Assembly (NCBI GenBank): GCA_003586115.2 | Contig: QVOM02000073.1 | Location: 28,707,673 to 28,771,672, forward strand | From: Salvator merianae | Lineage: Eukaryota > Chordata > Lepidosauria > Squamata > Teiidae | Direction: 5' to 3' | DNA length: 64,000 nucleotides | Part shown: positions 22,680-34,101 of the stretch, piece by piece | Numbering within the stretch: position 1 is the first letter of the stretch | Layout: every line of letters begins with the position of its first letter | Position numbers and translations under genes: made by a program | Notes under the pieces: model-generated | Told to the model about the DNA's origin: nothing | Database searches by the model: none | Seen by the model: only the letters and a program-made list of their open reading frames with translations

Positions 22680-23029
22680 AATATAGTAATTTTAAAGCTG
22701 AAGTCTCACATAGAGCTTGAAAAGTCATGTAGGTAAAATCAACATAGGGGCCTATGGCAAATACCTCAGGTATCACTCCTCCTCTGAGAAAACATACTAG
22801 GCCAGGAACATGGTGGATAGCATGGAGAATGCTGGAGGTTTTGTTCATGATGGACAGTCTATCCCAACCTGGCTTTGAAGCCGGAGTTCCCTTGCTTTCA
22901 AGCTGTAGACTGAGGACAATTCCTCAAGCCCCCAGAAATGGTACAATCTTCCAGAGCCTGACAAAATATTGCTGAGTTCCAGAAGAAGGCATTGGCTGTC
23001 CTTGCCTCAGCTGGATGCCTTTGCAGCAG

Positions 23030-23346
23030 TAATAAGAGCGTAATGACATAAGGGAAGCCCTGCTGGCTTGGGCCACAGCCCATCTAGTCCAACATCCTGT
23101 CTCGCATAGTGGCCCAGCAATTGCTTCTAGGTGTTCTCAAGCAGCAAAAGGCAAAACCTTTATCTGCTCATGACTCCATGCAAGTGGCTTTTAGAGGCAT
23201 TCTACCTGACTTTCCAACATAGAGATGGTACCTAGACATCAATTCTAATAACCACTGATACCTCTGTCCTCCATTTGCCACTTGGTTTCTAATTCGCCCA
23301 GTGTCAAGAGGTCCCTCTGGAGTTCTATATAGCCTCTCTATGAATG
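23030..23346 (-). mobile_element. CR1-type LINE, piece 1 (3-prime end)
   Basis: First of four pieces of one CR1 (23030-23346, 23890-24089, 25219-26140, 27348-28390), all minus and in order. It matches 31755-31990 of the CR1 at 31755-32765, from GGCCCAGCAATTGCTTCT onward. At 23273-23338 it carries a segment (TCAAGAGGTCCCTCTGGAG) that in the other CR1 lies about 700 bp away, at 32656-32713. Confidence 0.82.
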
Positions 23347-23889
23347 ACCCTTTCAGCACTTACCTACCATCAGTCAGAATCAGTAGATCCGGATCAACCA
23401 GGACCACTGATTCCAACAAGAGGAAGCCATGGGACAGATCAGTATCATTTGCATGATGGTGCTGATCCATACCAGTCTATGTTGCAGCCTTGAACCTCAC
23501 ATGAGTTTCACAATGGCATTCCCATATCTCTGACAGCCAGGAACAAAAGTTCCAAGTGTCAAAGCCTCTGGATGATGCATTTCTGTGGTGCATCACTGAA
23601 CTTCATGACCTGGTAATCTCAAATATGGGAGGCATGGCTTCTGCATGTCTTCCATGTTCTGGATCAGGGCCACTGGTCCCATTGGTAGACTTGATTAAAC
23701 TGCTCTACTAGTGATCCTGATTAAGGTCTTCCTAATCAGGATCACACTCTGTCTAATGCAGACACAGCAGACCTGTGGGGGGAGGGGTGGCCTCATAGAC
23801 CGGCATTAACATGCAGATTATGAGACCTAGGCCTAAACGTGTATTACATGGGTCTTCAATACAAATTAAGGGTCCATACAGAAAGGGCT
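23347..23889. mobile_element. GGGCC type B element, 543 bp, in CR1
   Basis: Ends ACCCTTTCAGCACTTACC and ACAGAAAGGGCT, with AATG on both sides (23343-23346 and 23890-23893). The CR1 reading resumes directly after it, when compared with 31975-32010. An inverted relative is at 17480-17805. Confidence 0.78.
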
Positions 23890-24089
23890 AATGTGTCTAA
23901 TACTTTCTCAAAACTATCCAGGCTAACTGCTGTTACCATCCCTTCTGGTAGTAAACTCCATAGATAAATTACCTGCTTGATGAAAAAATGTTTCTACTTG
24001 TCGATCCTAACTCTCCAGCCCATCAGTTTCATAGAGCGCCCCCTGGTTCTAGTGTTGGGAGAGGGAGAAAATATTTTCTCTCTATCTAC
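23890..24089 (-). mobile_element. CR1-type LINE, piece 2
   Basis: Matches 31985-32175 of the other CR1, including GAGCGCCCCCTGGTTCTAGT against GAGTGCCCCCTGGTCCGAGT. Ends at the hAT duplication CTATCTAC. Confidence 0.85.
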
Positions 24090-25218
24090 TAGGGGTGTGC
24101 ACGAAGCTTCGTGGCATTCGATTTTCGATCGAATTTCGTGATTTCGTGCCCTTCGCATCGAATGCGAAGGGCACCAGAAATCACGAATGCGAATTGCGAA
24201 GGTCCCTCAATTTTTTGAAGCATTTCGGGACCTTCGCAATTTGCCGATGTCTCACCTCTCTAGGCTGTCAGCACTGGCGCTGACAGCCTAGGGTGAATCA
24301 GCCAGCCAGCAGCGAGCGGAAGAGGAGAAAACTCAACGGAAGGGAGGGATTCCCTTCCCATTGATTTTCCTTCTCTTCCCCTCACTGACTCACCCCCCTA
24401 GGCTGTCAGCGCGAGCACTGACAGACTAGGGTGAATGAGGCAGCCAGCAGCCATCAGAAACGGAGCTATCAAGGCGAAGGGAAGACCTTCGCCTTGATTA
24501 CTCCGCTTCCGATGGCACTCGCCTCTCTCTCATTCCCCCCCCCAGTCTGTCATTACACTGACAGACTGCGGCGGGAGTGAGAGAGAGCGCTGCGCCATCG
24601 GAAACGAAGAAATCAAGGCAAAGGGAAGACCTTTGCCGTGATTTCACCGCTTCCGATGGCGCTCGCCTCTCTCTTATTCCCCCCCCAGTCTGTCATTACA
24701 CTGACAGACTGCGGTGGGAGTGAGAGAGAGCGCTGCGCCATCGGAAACGAAGAAATCAAGGCAAAGGGAAGACCTTTGCCTTGATTTTGTCGCTTCCGAT
24801 GGCGCTTGCCTCTCTCTCATCCCCCCCCCAGTCTGTCATTACACTGACAGACTGCGGCGGGAGTGAGAGAGAGTGCTGCACCATCGGAAACGAAGGAATC
24901 AAGGCAAATTGAAGACCTTTGCCGCGATTTCACCGCTTCCGATGGCGCTCGCCTCTCTCTTATTCCCCCCCCCAGTCTGTCATTACACTGACAGACTGGG
25001 GGGGGAATGAGAGAGAGGCGAGCGCAATCCGAAGCAGAGAAATTAAGGCAAAGCTCTTCCCTTCGCCTTGTTTTCTCTGCTTCCGTTCGCGGCGAAAATC
25101 TTCGCCGCGAAAACGAAGGGCTTCATTTTCGTGCGTATTTTTTCGCACGAAAACAAAGCCTAGGAGCTTCGCATTCCTGCGAAGTGAAAAGGGAAAAGTG
25201 CCTTTGTGCACATCCCTA
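24090..25218. mobile_element. Non-autonomous hAT element with internal satellite array, 1129 bp
   Basis: Ends TAGGGGTGTGCAC and GTGCACATCCCTA are inverted repeats of the hAT type. Perfect 8-bp duplications CTATCTAC are at 24082-24089 and 25219-25226. The other CR1 has an uninterrupted TCTATCCACCTTATCC at 32172-32187, a comparison empty site. The left subterminal part is rich in TTCG and CGAA. The middle is an array of about four 143-bp units (24505-25085). CpG is well preserved. The frames of about 100 residues at its right side read repeat sequence, not protein. Confidence 0.95.
24505..25085. repeat. About 143-bp tandem array inside hAT element
   Basis: The block CGCTTCCGATGGC recurs with GATGGC at 24511, 24655, 24798 and 24941, periods of 144, 143 and 143 bp. 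Each unit contains a C run and the palindrome CAGTCTGTCA ... TGACAGACTG, plus GAGTGAGAGAGAG. The last unit is diverged and ends in the right subterminal region. Confidence 0.93.
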
Positions 25219-26140
25219 CTATCTACCCTTTCCATACCATGCCTGGTTTAATATACTTCAGTCAGGTCACCTCTTTAATGCTGTCTTTCAAGTCTGAAGA
25301 GGCCAATTTCTGCACTTTTCCAGTTTTACAATACTCTTCCTGAGGTATGGTGACCAGAATTACACACAAAATTACAAATTTGCCCTCACTATAGATTTAA
25401 AAAGAGGCACAATGAAGCTTGCTGACTTGTTTTCTGTTTCTTTCCTAAATAGTATACTCCTAGAATTTTCACTTCTGCTGTACTCTGGGTTGGCACCTTC
25501 ATTAAACTATGAACCAGAACCCTTTCCTGGTCTGTCGCAGAAAACTCAGTCTCCATCAGTTTATAAGTGCAGTTGTGATACTTTGCCTCAATGCACATTA
25601 CTTTCCAGTTACTAAGATTGAAGTGCATTTTGCTGTTTCACTACTTATCCCTCCTTCTAGAACATTTATAAATAAATTAAAAGGCACAGGTCCCAATACT
25701 GACCTTTGGAAGCTTCCACTTTTCACTTCCTCCACACTGAGAATTGTCCTTTTATTACTACTTACTGTTTCCTGTTCTTTAGCCACTTACCAATCTTGTT
25801 CCCTAATTTCATGATTGTTGAGGTTATTAAAGAGCCTTTGACTAGGGCTTTGTCAAAACCCTTTTTAAAATCCAGATAGACAATATCAACTGGATCACCT
25901 TTATCCTAATTTTATTGACGCTCTAAAAGAATTCTAACAAGTTAGTAAGGCATGATTTACCTCAGCAATGCTTGCTCCTCTATATGTGTACTAATCCTTA
26001 ATGCCGGTTCTCATGACTTTACCTGGAACTGATATTAAACAAACTGGTCTGCAATTTCCTGGATCACCCCGGGTCCTTTTTTGAAGATTGATGTTACATT
26101 TACTACCCCCAATCTTCAGACACAGTGCCTGATGTTAGAG
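25219..26140 (-). mobile_element. CR1-type LINE, piece 3 (reverse transcriptase core)
   Basis: Parallel to 32180-32765 at first (AAAGAGGCACAATGAAGCTTG against AAGAGGCACAATGACACTTG), then continues into the upstream RT region that the other copy lacks. Ends at the LTR duplication AGAG (26137-26140). Many stops. Confidence 0.85.
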
Positions 26141-26333
26141 TGTTGCAAGCAGTGCTATGAGTTATACTGGGATGGGGAAAATAGTCACCCAAGCAACTAT
26201 TTCTTAAAGCAAGATCTTTTGGGGGGAAAAAAGGTTTTAAAAACAAGGAATCAGTCAAGTGAACCATAAAATAAAGAGGTGGTAAAAGGGAATCACTCTT
26301 AAACTCAGAATTATTTGAAAACAGTGATGAAAC

Positions 26334-26339
26334 TTTATT
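26334..26339 (-). promoter_or_regulatory. LTR polyadenylation signal AATAAA
   Basis: Minus-strand AATAAA about 193 bp before the LTR 3-prime end, matching the copy at 3063-3068. Confidence 0.6.
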
Positions 26340-26493
26340 ACAGTCCAATAAAAAGACTTGAAATCAGGAGGAATGGCAATAATCAATGCAATTTGCCAGA
26401 ATTAGCTGGTACTACAATTAGGCAATTGCTAGGGGCAGAGAAGGAAAAAGGAAAAGGAGAGGTTAGTTTCAAAACTAAGTAATGAGTCCCAGA

Positions 26494-26495
<2 letters not shown>

Positions 26496-26527
<32 letters not shown>
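26496..26527. repeat. (TG)n microsatellite
   Basis: Pure TG dinucleotide run of about 16 units, inside the solo LTR. Confidence 0.97.
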
Positions 26528-26532
<5 letters not shown>

Positions 26533-27347
26533 GGCAGAGACTAAAAATGTTCCTAATATGTAATCCTAAGACTAAAGGAGAAAATAACAAGCAGGATCAA
26601 CAGGAGGGGTACCATCCAAAGTCTTCTCCAAGCAGATCTTCACCAGATTAAAAAGGAAAATGTGGGGGAGAAGATGCATGGGCCTTTGCATGCACAAAGC
26701 CTCAGAAGCCGCGAGAGATGGGAAAGCGGAATGCTCCACAGTCCTCACTCTCTTAGTGAAAACAGCTCTTATGCCAGATGGCAAGAAAGAGAGAGAGAAA
26801 GATCCCTCTTCCCAAGTAAAATCAGTTTAAAAGGAAGCTGCAAATCAGCATAAAAAACAGGGTTCTTCAGTAGGAGGCAGGAGGCTAGGAAGCAGCTATC
26901 AGCCAGGAAAAATGGGGTGGGATAGATGACCTTAAGATGATATATTTGTTCTTCAGTGGTGTTGCAGTGATTTGAGCTACCATCAAGCCATCTGAGTGGA
27001 CTTTTTCTGCTCAGGATGGGTTTCCTCTCTGATTCAGCCCTTCTTATACATATTTCTCAGTTCCTAGCCCATTTACTTTAGGCAGAGTCAGAATATTTTG
27101 CAATCTTTTTTTGTTGCTTTTAAAAATCAGGTCTGGGTTTCCAATATGGATACTGGTGAACAAAGATGGATTCTGATCTAATACAATGATTCAGAGTTCC
27201 TGGTCTAATTCTCTCTACCAATGTACTAATTGTATTCATGATGTCAGTATCCAGTTATGTAGTCCAGAGTGTCTGTCCCCTTGGAAGAGTCCTGCCTTGG
27301 TGGCACAACACTCTGATGCCTTAGGATTAGGGATCATATTTTCTACA

Positions 27348-28390
27348 AGAGAAAGATTATATATTTTGGCTAGAAGTTCAGCAATTTCACATTTGAGTTC
27401 CTTAAGAACTCTCAGATGAATACCATCTGGTCCTGGTGATTTGTTAGCATTTACTTTATTGAAACATGATGACCTCCTCCCTGGTTACCTCTATCCAATT
27501 TAAATCTTCTGGTCCCCTTTCTATGTCTTCCTCAGTGAATACAGAGGCAAATAATTCATTTAGTCTCTCTGCAATCTCCAAGTTCTCTTTAATTATTCAT
27601 TTATGTCTGTTGTTATCTAATAATCCAACTGCTTTTCTGATTGGATTCTTACTTCTGGTGTACTTAAAAAAGTTCTTATTATTTCTTATTATTTCTTTAC
27701 AATGTGATCCTCAAAATCCTTTTTAGCATTCCTGATTGCATTTTGCATTTGTTCTGCCAGCATTTATATTTCTTCCTGTTTGACTCATTAGGACAAGCCT
27801 TCCATTTTCTAAGTGAGCTTTTCTTGCTTATAATAACTTCCTGTACTGCACCTGTAAGCAAAACACTTGATGCCCCCTTTCTTCTTTTAGGTATGCATTC
27901 TAATTGAGTCTTCATTGTTGTATGTGTAAATAGTGTCCAGGCATTTTGGAGTGACTGGGCTCTTCTAACATTTCCTTTCAATTTACTTTTTACTAGTTTC
28001 CTCTGTAAAAAATTAAGGCCTCTGTGTTAGATTTTGACTTTAAGTTATTGTCTGTATTTAAACTGAAGGTTATCACATTGTTGTCTGTGTTCTCTATTGG
28101 ATCAGCTACAGTGACATCCTGAACCAACTCCAGAGCATTATTTACAATCAAGTCCAGAATCCCCTTTCCCCTGGTTGGTTCCATAATCATTTGCTCTAGG
28201 GAATAATCATTTAGCATGTCTAGGAAGTTCATCTCTCATGAGTTGAACAAGTATTCACCCAGTCTATGTGGGGGGTAGTTGAAATCCCCTTTTATAAATA
28301 CCCTTTCCGTTTTTGATGCCTCTTGACCTCATATTCCAAATGTCAGTCTCTTTCAGGATTTTGGTTAGGAGTAATAATCTTATGAAAATT
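27348..28390 (-). mobile_element. CR1-type LINE, piece 4 (endonuclease-RT linker and endonuclease)
   Basis: Parallel to 13600-14640: ATTTGAGTTCCTTAAGAACTC here against TTTCAGCTCTTTAGTAACTC. On minus, the part at 28000-28230 reads NFLDMLNDYSLEQMIMEPTR then LDLIVNN, which fits the end of a CR1 endonuclease domain (target-site recognition and 'LDLVxTN' block). The 5-prime part is missing. Confidence 0.83.
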
Positions 28391-28399
28391 ATTTCAATG

Positions 28400-30280
28400 T
28401 ATGATTAGTACTGTGCAAGGTTGGAAGAATACAGCTTTGCTTACTCTGGAAGACTAGTTAGTGAAACTAGTAGACTTGGTAGAAATGGACAAATTGACAT
28501 GCTTAATTAGAGAAAGAACAGTAATGACATTTTGTAAAGATCAGAAACCATTTATTGGCTTTCTGAGAAAGAAAAAATAGTATACAGATATTGGGATTTG
28601 TTGATTAAAAAGTATATATTGCTAAAAGAAGGGAAACAATGGTAACAACTAGAGGGGGAGAATGGATACATACTTAGTCATCAAGATGTGATCAGAAGTC
28701 GTCTTTCTTTCTTTTTTTCTTCCTTCCTTCCTTCCTTCCTTCCTTCCTTCCTCTCTTTCTTTCTCTTTTAATTTCTCTTTTATATGTTTTAAATGTAACT
28801 GGTAAAAAGTATTTTGGCTCTTTTTTTGTCTTTTTTTTTTGCACTATCCAGATACTGTAAGAAAGGAACTATGATTTCTCTGAAAATATACCTAAATTCA
28901 AACAGGTACTGAGAGATGGAAATTCATTCTTTTAACACATCTCTTTGATCAATGAACTATTAAAAGTAACCTTATCTATGTAGCTTTATTGCCTAAAGCA
29001 GTTCAGAAGATGACAACCATTCAAGAATAACTCATCAACTTGTGTTTAACAAAAAGAAGAAGAAGAAAAAATGAAGAAGAAGAAGATCTACTTTGCTTTT
29101 GTTAAGTCACAAAGCTTGAAAATTCTTCCTTATTGATAGTTAGGTGACATTGGTGCCTGAAGCTAGCATCTTCTGTTCATAATTCATCATTTCAAATTAG
29201 TTCTTTCCTATGGTCTTGTCTTATAAATCCTATTTTTGTAAGGTGGTAATTTCTTAGTGACAAGATATTTTTACTTCTGCTCTGCTAAGACTGTATTTGA
29301 TTTCCCTAGAGGGAGTGGACTAAATAAGTCTGCTGTAAAAGCTCAAGAAATGGTACCAGAAATCTGGGATATGGAAACTGAGCGCAAACTAATGATATTG
29401 CTGTTAGGAAACAAAACCTCACAGAGATGAATCACAATAGACTTAACTGCATGTGTAAGTTAAATTCCCATTCTAACTGCTCTCAAGAGCATGCTAAAAT
29501 GAGGATGATAAGCAAAGGAGCTTAGTGCAGTGCTAAAACCACAGCCATTGTTTTATATGGAACAGACACAGAAAGGTATATTGTTTTTATATAGCCAGAG
29601 GAGGCAAGTGTCTCAGCAGTAGTGGTCAGCCTGCTGCATCATTTCACAATTTGTTGCATCTGCATACACACACAAGAGTGCCTGATGAAGTGGCAGATAA
29701 GGTCTGCACTATCCAGGTTGTATTTTGAACTCTTACTCCCAAGCACCCTTGGTGTGTGTTGCATTCTTCAGAGGATAATTTGTGCCACCAAAAATGGACA
29801 AGTGATATCTGAGACCTTTCTAGGGAGGTGCCTGTGTGAATGACTGGAGAGACATCATCGGTCTAGTTCACACATATCTCCTCAGAAGTAAGCTTAAGAG
29901 TGGCCAGAACATGAGATGCAATGATAGAGCTAAAGCCTGTGTACTGTCTTGTACTGAGGAAGTGCCATTGAATTCTAGTAGTCCAGGTTAATAGACATGG
30001 CTATGCAAACAAATGTTGGTGTGACTAAATCTTTTGGCTAAGGAGTCACAACTAGAGTTAGGGCCTTTTACACCATGACATATTGTTCAATATATATTCC
30101 TACAGACATTCACACTTAATGCACATCAGAGATAGTTGGCCCAATAAGACAAAGTGTAATCCCTTGCCATACACAGAACTGAGTTCATTCTCCATTTTGC
30201 CTACATGAATGATTCAGTTGATCATTGCCTACAAAGTGCATAATCCATCAAGTATTTACACAGAACTGGAGCTTTATGTT
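28400..30280. other. Unique sequence, no gene recognised
   Basis: AT-rich, with a TTCC tract at 28719 and an A/G-rich GAA-like stretch at 29050-29090. No coding or repeat-end signals seen. Confidence 0.5.
28719..28752. repeat. (TTCC)n microsatellite
   Basis: About eight TTCC units, flanked by TTTC-rich sequence. Confidence 0.96.
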
Positions 30281-30850
30281 GGGCCTGTTCACACTACAGC
30301 AGTGGAACGTTCCAGTCCGTTCGCTGGAACGGAGCGTTTGCACTGCCGCGGGCATGAGCCTCACCCGATCCAAACCACATCGTACCCGATTCATACCTGA
30401 TCCTGGGTAAGGCAAGACAAGTAAAAGCTTGTCTTCATTCCGACCTGCGCGATGGAGCGAAGATCGGGCACAGTGCTTTCGCACTGTTGTCGGCGTTTGC
30501 AATGGCATGCGTGGTCTGAAGCTTCGCACCCCGGTACAATTCTTTGCACCCCGGTACGATGCTCCATGCCCCGGTACGAAACTTTGTGCCCGGGATAGCC
30601 CTTTGGGCATGACAGCCTAGCTGCCGTTACGAAGCCGGCTCCGTAATGAGCCCTCTGGTTACGAAGCAGAGCTTGATGGTACGGAGTGCGGTACGGAACT
30701 AGCGGCTGCCATTCGCACTGTTCCCTCTGCTGGTCGGCTTCGGGTCCGTTCCTCTGGCTGGGAGTGCGAAGGGCAACCAGCGTTCTCCAACCCCTCCGGT
30801 CTGAAGCCAACTACTGGGAACGGACTACGGAGCTCAGTGCGAACAAGCCC
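30281..30850. mobile_element. GGGCC type D element, CpG-rich, 570 bp
   Basis: Ends GGGCCTGTTCACACTAC and AGTGCGAACAAGCCC. The interior has many CpGs, in strong contrast with its AT-rich flanks, and internal repeats (GCACCCCGGTACAATTC, GCACCCCGGTACGATGC, TGCCCCGGTACGAAACT around 30525-30595). The flanking 3 bp (GTT and AAT) do not match. The frames of 120-139 residues here are unsupported. The related element is 48391-48949. Confidence 0.8.
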
Positions 30851-31112
30851 AATGTCTCACCTGACATTAGCTCTACCTATTGTAACTCCTGGTGTCCAGC
30901 CCACTACTTCCAATGGACACCAATCATCACTGCCACACATATAGTGGCATAGAAACACAAATAAGGACAACTGAGTGGACACTGTCCACTCAGATTTTCA
31001 AAAAGGTTTGATAAAGTCTCTTATCAAATATTTCTCAGAAAGCTTAACAACCATGGGATAAAATAACAGCTCTTCTTATGGATGAGCAGTTGCCTAAAGA
31101 ATAGGAAACTAA

Positions 31113-31325
31113 GGGCCTGTTTGTACTTGAAGCTGGCAAGCATTTAGGATGCTTGCTAGTCAAGAGTGTTCACTCTGCAAGATGGCCGAAGCGACTGGAA
31201 GCAATAATCAGCTGCTCCCAATCGTCTCTACAGCTGGAGCAGAAAATTGTAATCTGGAACCTTAACAGGAGCTCATAGTGAGCTTCTGGTAAGGGAACAT
31301 TTGCACTTACCTTTGGTACTTTAAC
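31113..31325. mobile_element. GGGCC type C element, left part
   Basis: Starts GGGCCTGTTTGTACTTG and carries the subterminal palindrome GCAAGCATTTAGGATGCTTGC split around 31137-31157 as in the other type C elements. The right end was not found; it appears truncated. Confidence 0.65.
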
Positions 31326-31382
31326 AGGGGAGAAGCTGCTAAATATAATCCAGGGGAGAGCATTTGCTAAATATAGTTATTT

Positions 31383-31470
31383 TATTAGTATTTATTTATT
31401 TATATTTCTATCCTGCTCTATGCCCAAAGGTTCCAGGGTAGATCCACAATAAAATAATAATAAAAGCAGA
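31383..31470 (-). mobile_element. L2-type LINE 3-prime end, inverted
   Basis: TTTATTTATTTATATTTCTA, then CTGCTCTATGCCCAAAGG, is the reverse complement of the L2-like tails at 7640-7700 and 16930-17005. Confidence 0.72.
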
Positions 31471-31754
31471 ATAATAATTAAAAAAATCTCCTATGACAGC
31501 CAGTGGTGTAATTGAGAAAGGGTTTTGCAGTTTTTGTCATTTACAGAGACCATAAAGTTTTCTTCCTATTCAAATGTTCTATTAACAGGAAATATCAGTT
31601 ATATATATAAATGCATTAGTCTTCATGGACTAGGTATAGCAATCTAAAGATGTGTCTCCATTACACAGAAAAAAAGAAAGAAAAAACTTTGGGGGGCTTC
31701 CAGTGAGGGGCAGTTCTGAAGTTAGTACAGCACATTCTCTCACCATGACCTATC

Positions 31755-32765
31755 AGTATGAACATAAGAGAACCCTTGCTGGATCAGACCACGGTCCATC
31801 TTGTTCAGCATTCTGTTTCACACAGTGGCCCAGCAATTGCTTCTGGGCATTCTTCCAGAAACCTTCACCTGCTCTTGACTCCCTGCAAATGGTTTTACAG
31901 ACATCCTGCCAGTCTTTCCAACCTGGAGGCAATGCCTAAGGCATCCATTCTACTAGCCATTGATACACATGACCTCCATGAATCTGTCCAGTCCTTTCTT
32001 AAAGCTACCTAGGCTGATGGCTGTCACTGCCTCATGAGGTAATAAATTCCATAGACTGATGGCCCTCTGGGTGAAAAAAATACTTCCCCTTGTCAGTCCT
32101 AACTCTCCTACCACCAGCTTCAGAGAGTGCCCCCTGGTCCGAGTGTTGTGTGTGAGAGAAAAAACTTCTCTCTATCCACCTTATCCATACCGTGCATGAT
32201 TTTATATACATCAATCAGATCTCCTCTTAAATGCCGCTTTTCAAGGTTGAAGAGGCCAAGACGTTGCAGCCTGATTTTGTAAGGAAGGTGTTCCAGCCCT
32301 TTGATCATTCCGGTTGCCCTTTTCTGTACCTTCTCCAGTTCCACAATATCCTTTCTGAGGTGAGGTGATCAGAATTGTACACAATATTCCAAGTGTGGCC
32401 TCACCATAGATTTGTAAAGAGGCACAATGACACTTGCCGACTTGTTTTCTATTCCCTTCCGAATTACCCCTAGCACTGAATGTGCTTTTTTCACTGCCGC
32501 TGCACACTGAGTTGACACCTTCATTGAGCTGTCTACCAGAACCCCGAGATCCTTTTCCTGGTCTATCTAGATAGTTTGGCCCCCATCAGTTTATAGGTGT
32601 AATTGGAGTTCTTTGTCCCAATGTGCATCACTTTGCACTTGCTAACATTGAAGTGCATTTGCCACTTTGTTGCCCACTCACCTAATGTCAAGAGATCCCT
32701 CTGGAGCTCTTCACAATCACTTTCAGTTTTTACTACCGAGAACAATTTAGTGTCACTTTTTAAAG
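31755..32765 (-). mobile_element. CR1-type LINE, reverse transcriptase C-terminus and 3-prime end
   Basis: Minus translation at 32563-32745 contains CEELQRDLLTLGEWATKWQM, then NVSKCKVMHIG, the CR1 block after the catalytic core. At 32120-32344 it gives MELEKVQKRATGMIKGLEHL and LEKRHLRGDLIDVYKIM. Both are diagnostic of CR1. It is 5-prime truncated and frame-shifted, but the least damaged CR1 in the window. It supplies the uninterrupted sites for the insertions at 23347 and 24090. Confidence 0.93.
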
Positions 32766-32769
32766 AGAT

Positions 32770-34090
32770 TTCATGCCAAGCTGCCCATGTGGTTGCCTGG
32801 TGTTACAACATCCCCCAGAAGTTATTGTTATATGTAAATGCTGCTGACATTGTGATGTGTCATACCAGTGTTGAGGATTGTCATATGGTGAAAAATTAAA
32901 TGCCTTCTTCTGTGCTCAGTTCAGAGTGACAGCACTTTCACCACCCTTTGATATAGATGTAGCCTAAGGTTCAGAAGATCAAGGATTTGCTCAAACTACT
33001 GAGTTCTGAACAATAAAATTGTCAAAGTAAAAAGACGTTATTGGAAACACTAAGTTTTTAACATATCATATAACTTGGAATAGTGCTCCCCTAACACAGC
33101 ATTCCCAAAATCAAGTAATCAGATTGCTCTTTCATGCTATCTTTGCTCATACCAAAGACATTCATTAATGTATGAATCAAGCAAAAGAGTTTAAAATGCT
33201 GTAGTCTTGTGCTTTACTGGACAGTGCTCTTGTTATTAGAGTCTTCCATTAGCCTGTGGACTAAATTAAGCTTATAAAATGAATAAGACAATTGGCTTTT
33301 TATAACCAAGGTAGTGATGCTGCTCTACATAATCGCATAGCCTGAACCTGAAATGGGAGAGTCATTAAGGCATAATGTGTCATGATTAGCAATTTAATTG
33401 TTTCCCAAAGACATTTCTTTTCTCCTCAGTTTTCTAACTTTTTTAAATACTACTTAATCTTTCCTAATGATTTTCATTATGTTCAAGTAGGCTTAAGTGT
33501 ATATTAATTTGAGCATGCAGACAGCGTTTTGGTTTCAAATAGCTAGATGGCTAGTAGCTGAAATTGTAGAATGCCTTAAGAACAATATTTCTGGGAAACT
33601 ATAGGTCTGTACCTGAAATGAATTTCCCTCATTTCTCCTCTCCCTGTGTAGTAAGGTCCAAACTGAACAGGCTTAATAAGCATATGTGTACCAGTTATGC
33701 TCATAGATAGTTTGTGCGCTAGTGAATAATTTGTAAGATTAAACAGTTTGTGACTATGATGAAGTGGAACTATGGCTATATCCACATGGGAGCTTAAGGT
33801 ATCATGTGTGCGACCAGCCGGGTAGAATGAGCAAATGATTCCACCTTCTGCCAGCTTTCAATCTGCTCCCAACCCTGACCGAGGTGACCTACTGTTAGTC
33901 TGGTTAAAACCGCTTTGAGGCTGCTTCAGCCAGGGGGTTCACCCCCTCAACCTTCCCCTGTGAAGAAGCACAGAGGATAGAGAAGCTGACTCGGTGGGTC
34001 CACTTTCCAGCTGGAATCAACTCTTGGGGCACCAAAATCAGTCCATTTTCAACCTTATTCCTGGTGTTCCAAAGTGAGCCCTGAGCAGAA
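32770..34090. other. Unique sequence; slightly GC-rich block at 33780-34090
   Basis: 33180-33560 is AT-rich and free of recognisable repeats. 33780-34090 differs in composition (CpGs near 33812-33900, CCCTGAC and GGTCCACTT blocks) and may be a further unidentified transposon fragment. No gene seen. Confidence 0.45.
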
Positions 34091-34101
34091 ATCTTGCTGG
34101 T

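Larger units (their letters stand above)
26141..27347 (-). mobile_element. Solo LTR, 1207 bp, in CR1
   Basis: Minus sense: starts TGTAGAAAATATGATCCC at 27347 and ends GCTTGCAACA at 26141, the TG...CA form of retroviral and Gypsy-type LTRs. AGAG lies on both sides (26137-26140 and 27348-27351). Minus AATAAA is at 26334-26339. CR1 sequence resumes directly after the second AGAG. There is no internal region, so this is a solo LTR. Relatives: 2872, 4222, 38250 and 42718. A 4-bp duplication fits several LTR superfamilies; I cannot choose between ERV and Gypsy. Confidence 0.88.

Noticed and set aside
24505..25085. Regular repeats considered as a CRISPR array
   Set aside because: 143-bp units without distinct spacers, inside a eukaryotic hAT element with target duplications.
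30248..30810. Overlapping minus frames of 120 and 139 residues
   Set aside because: They lie within a CpG-rich type D element with repeats, where stop codons are rare.
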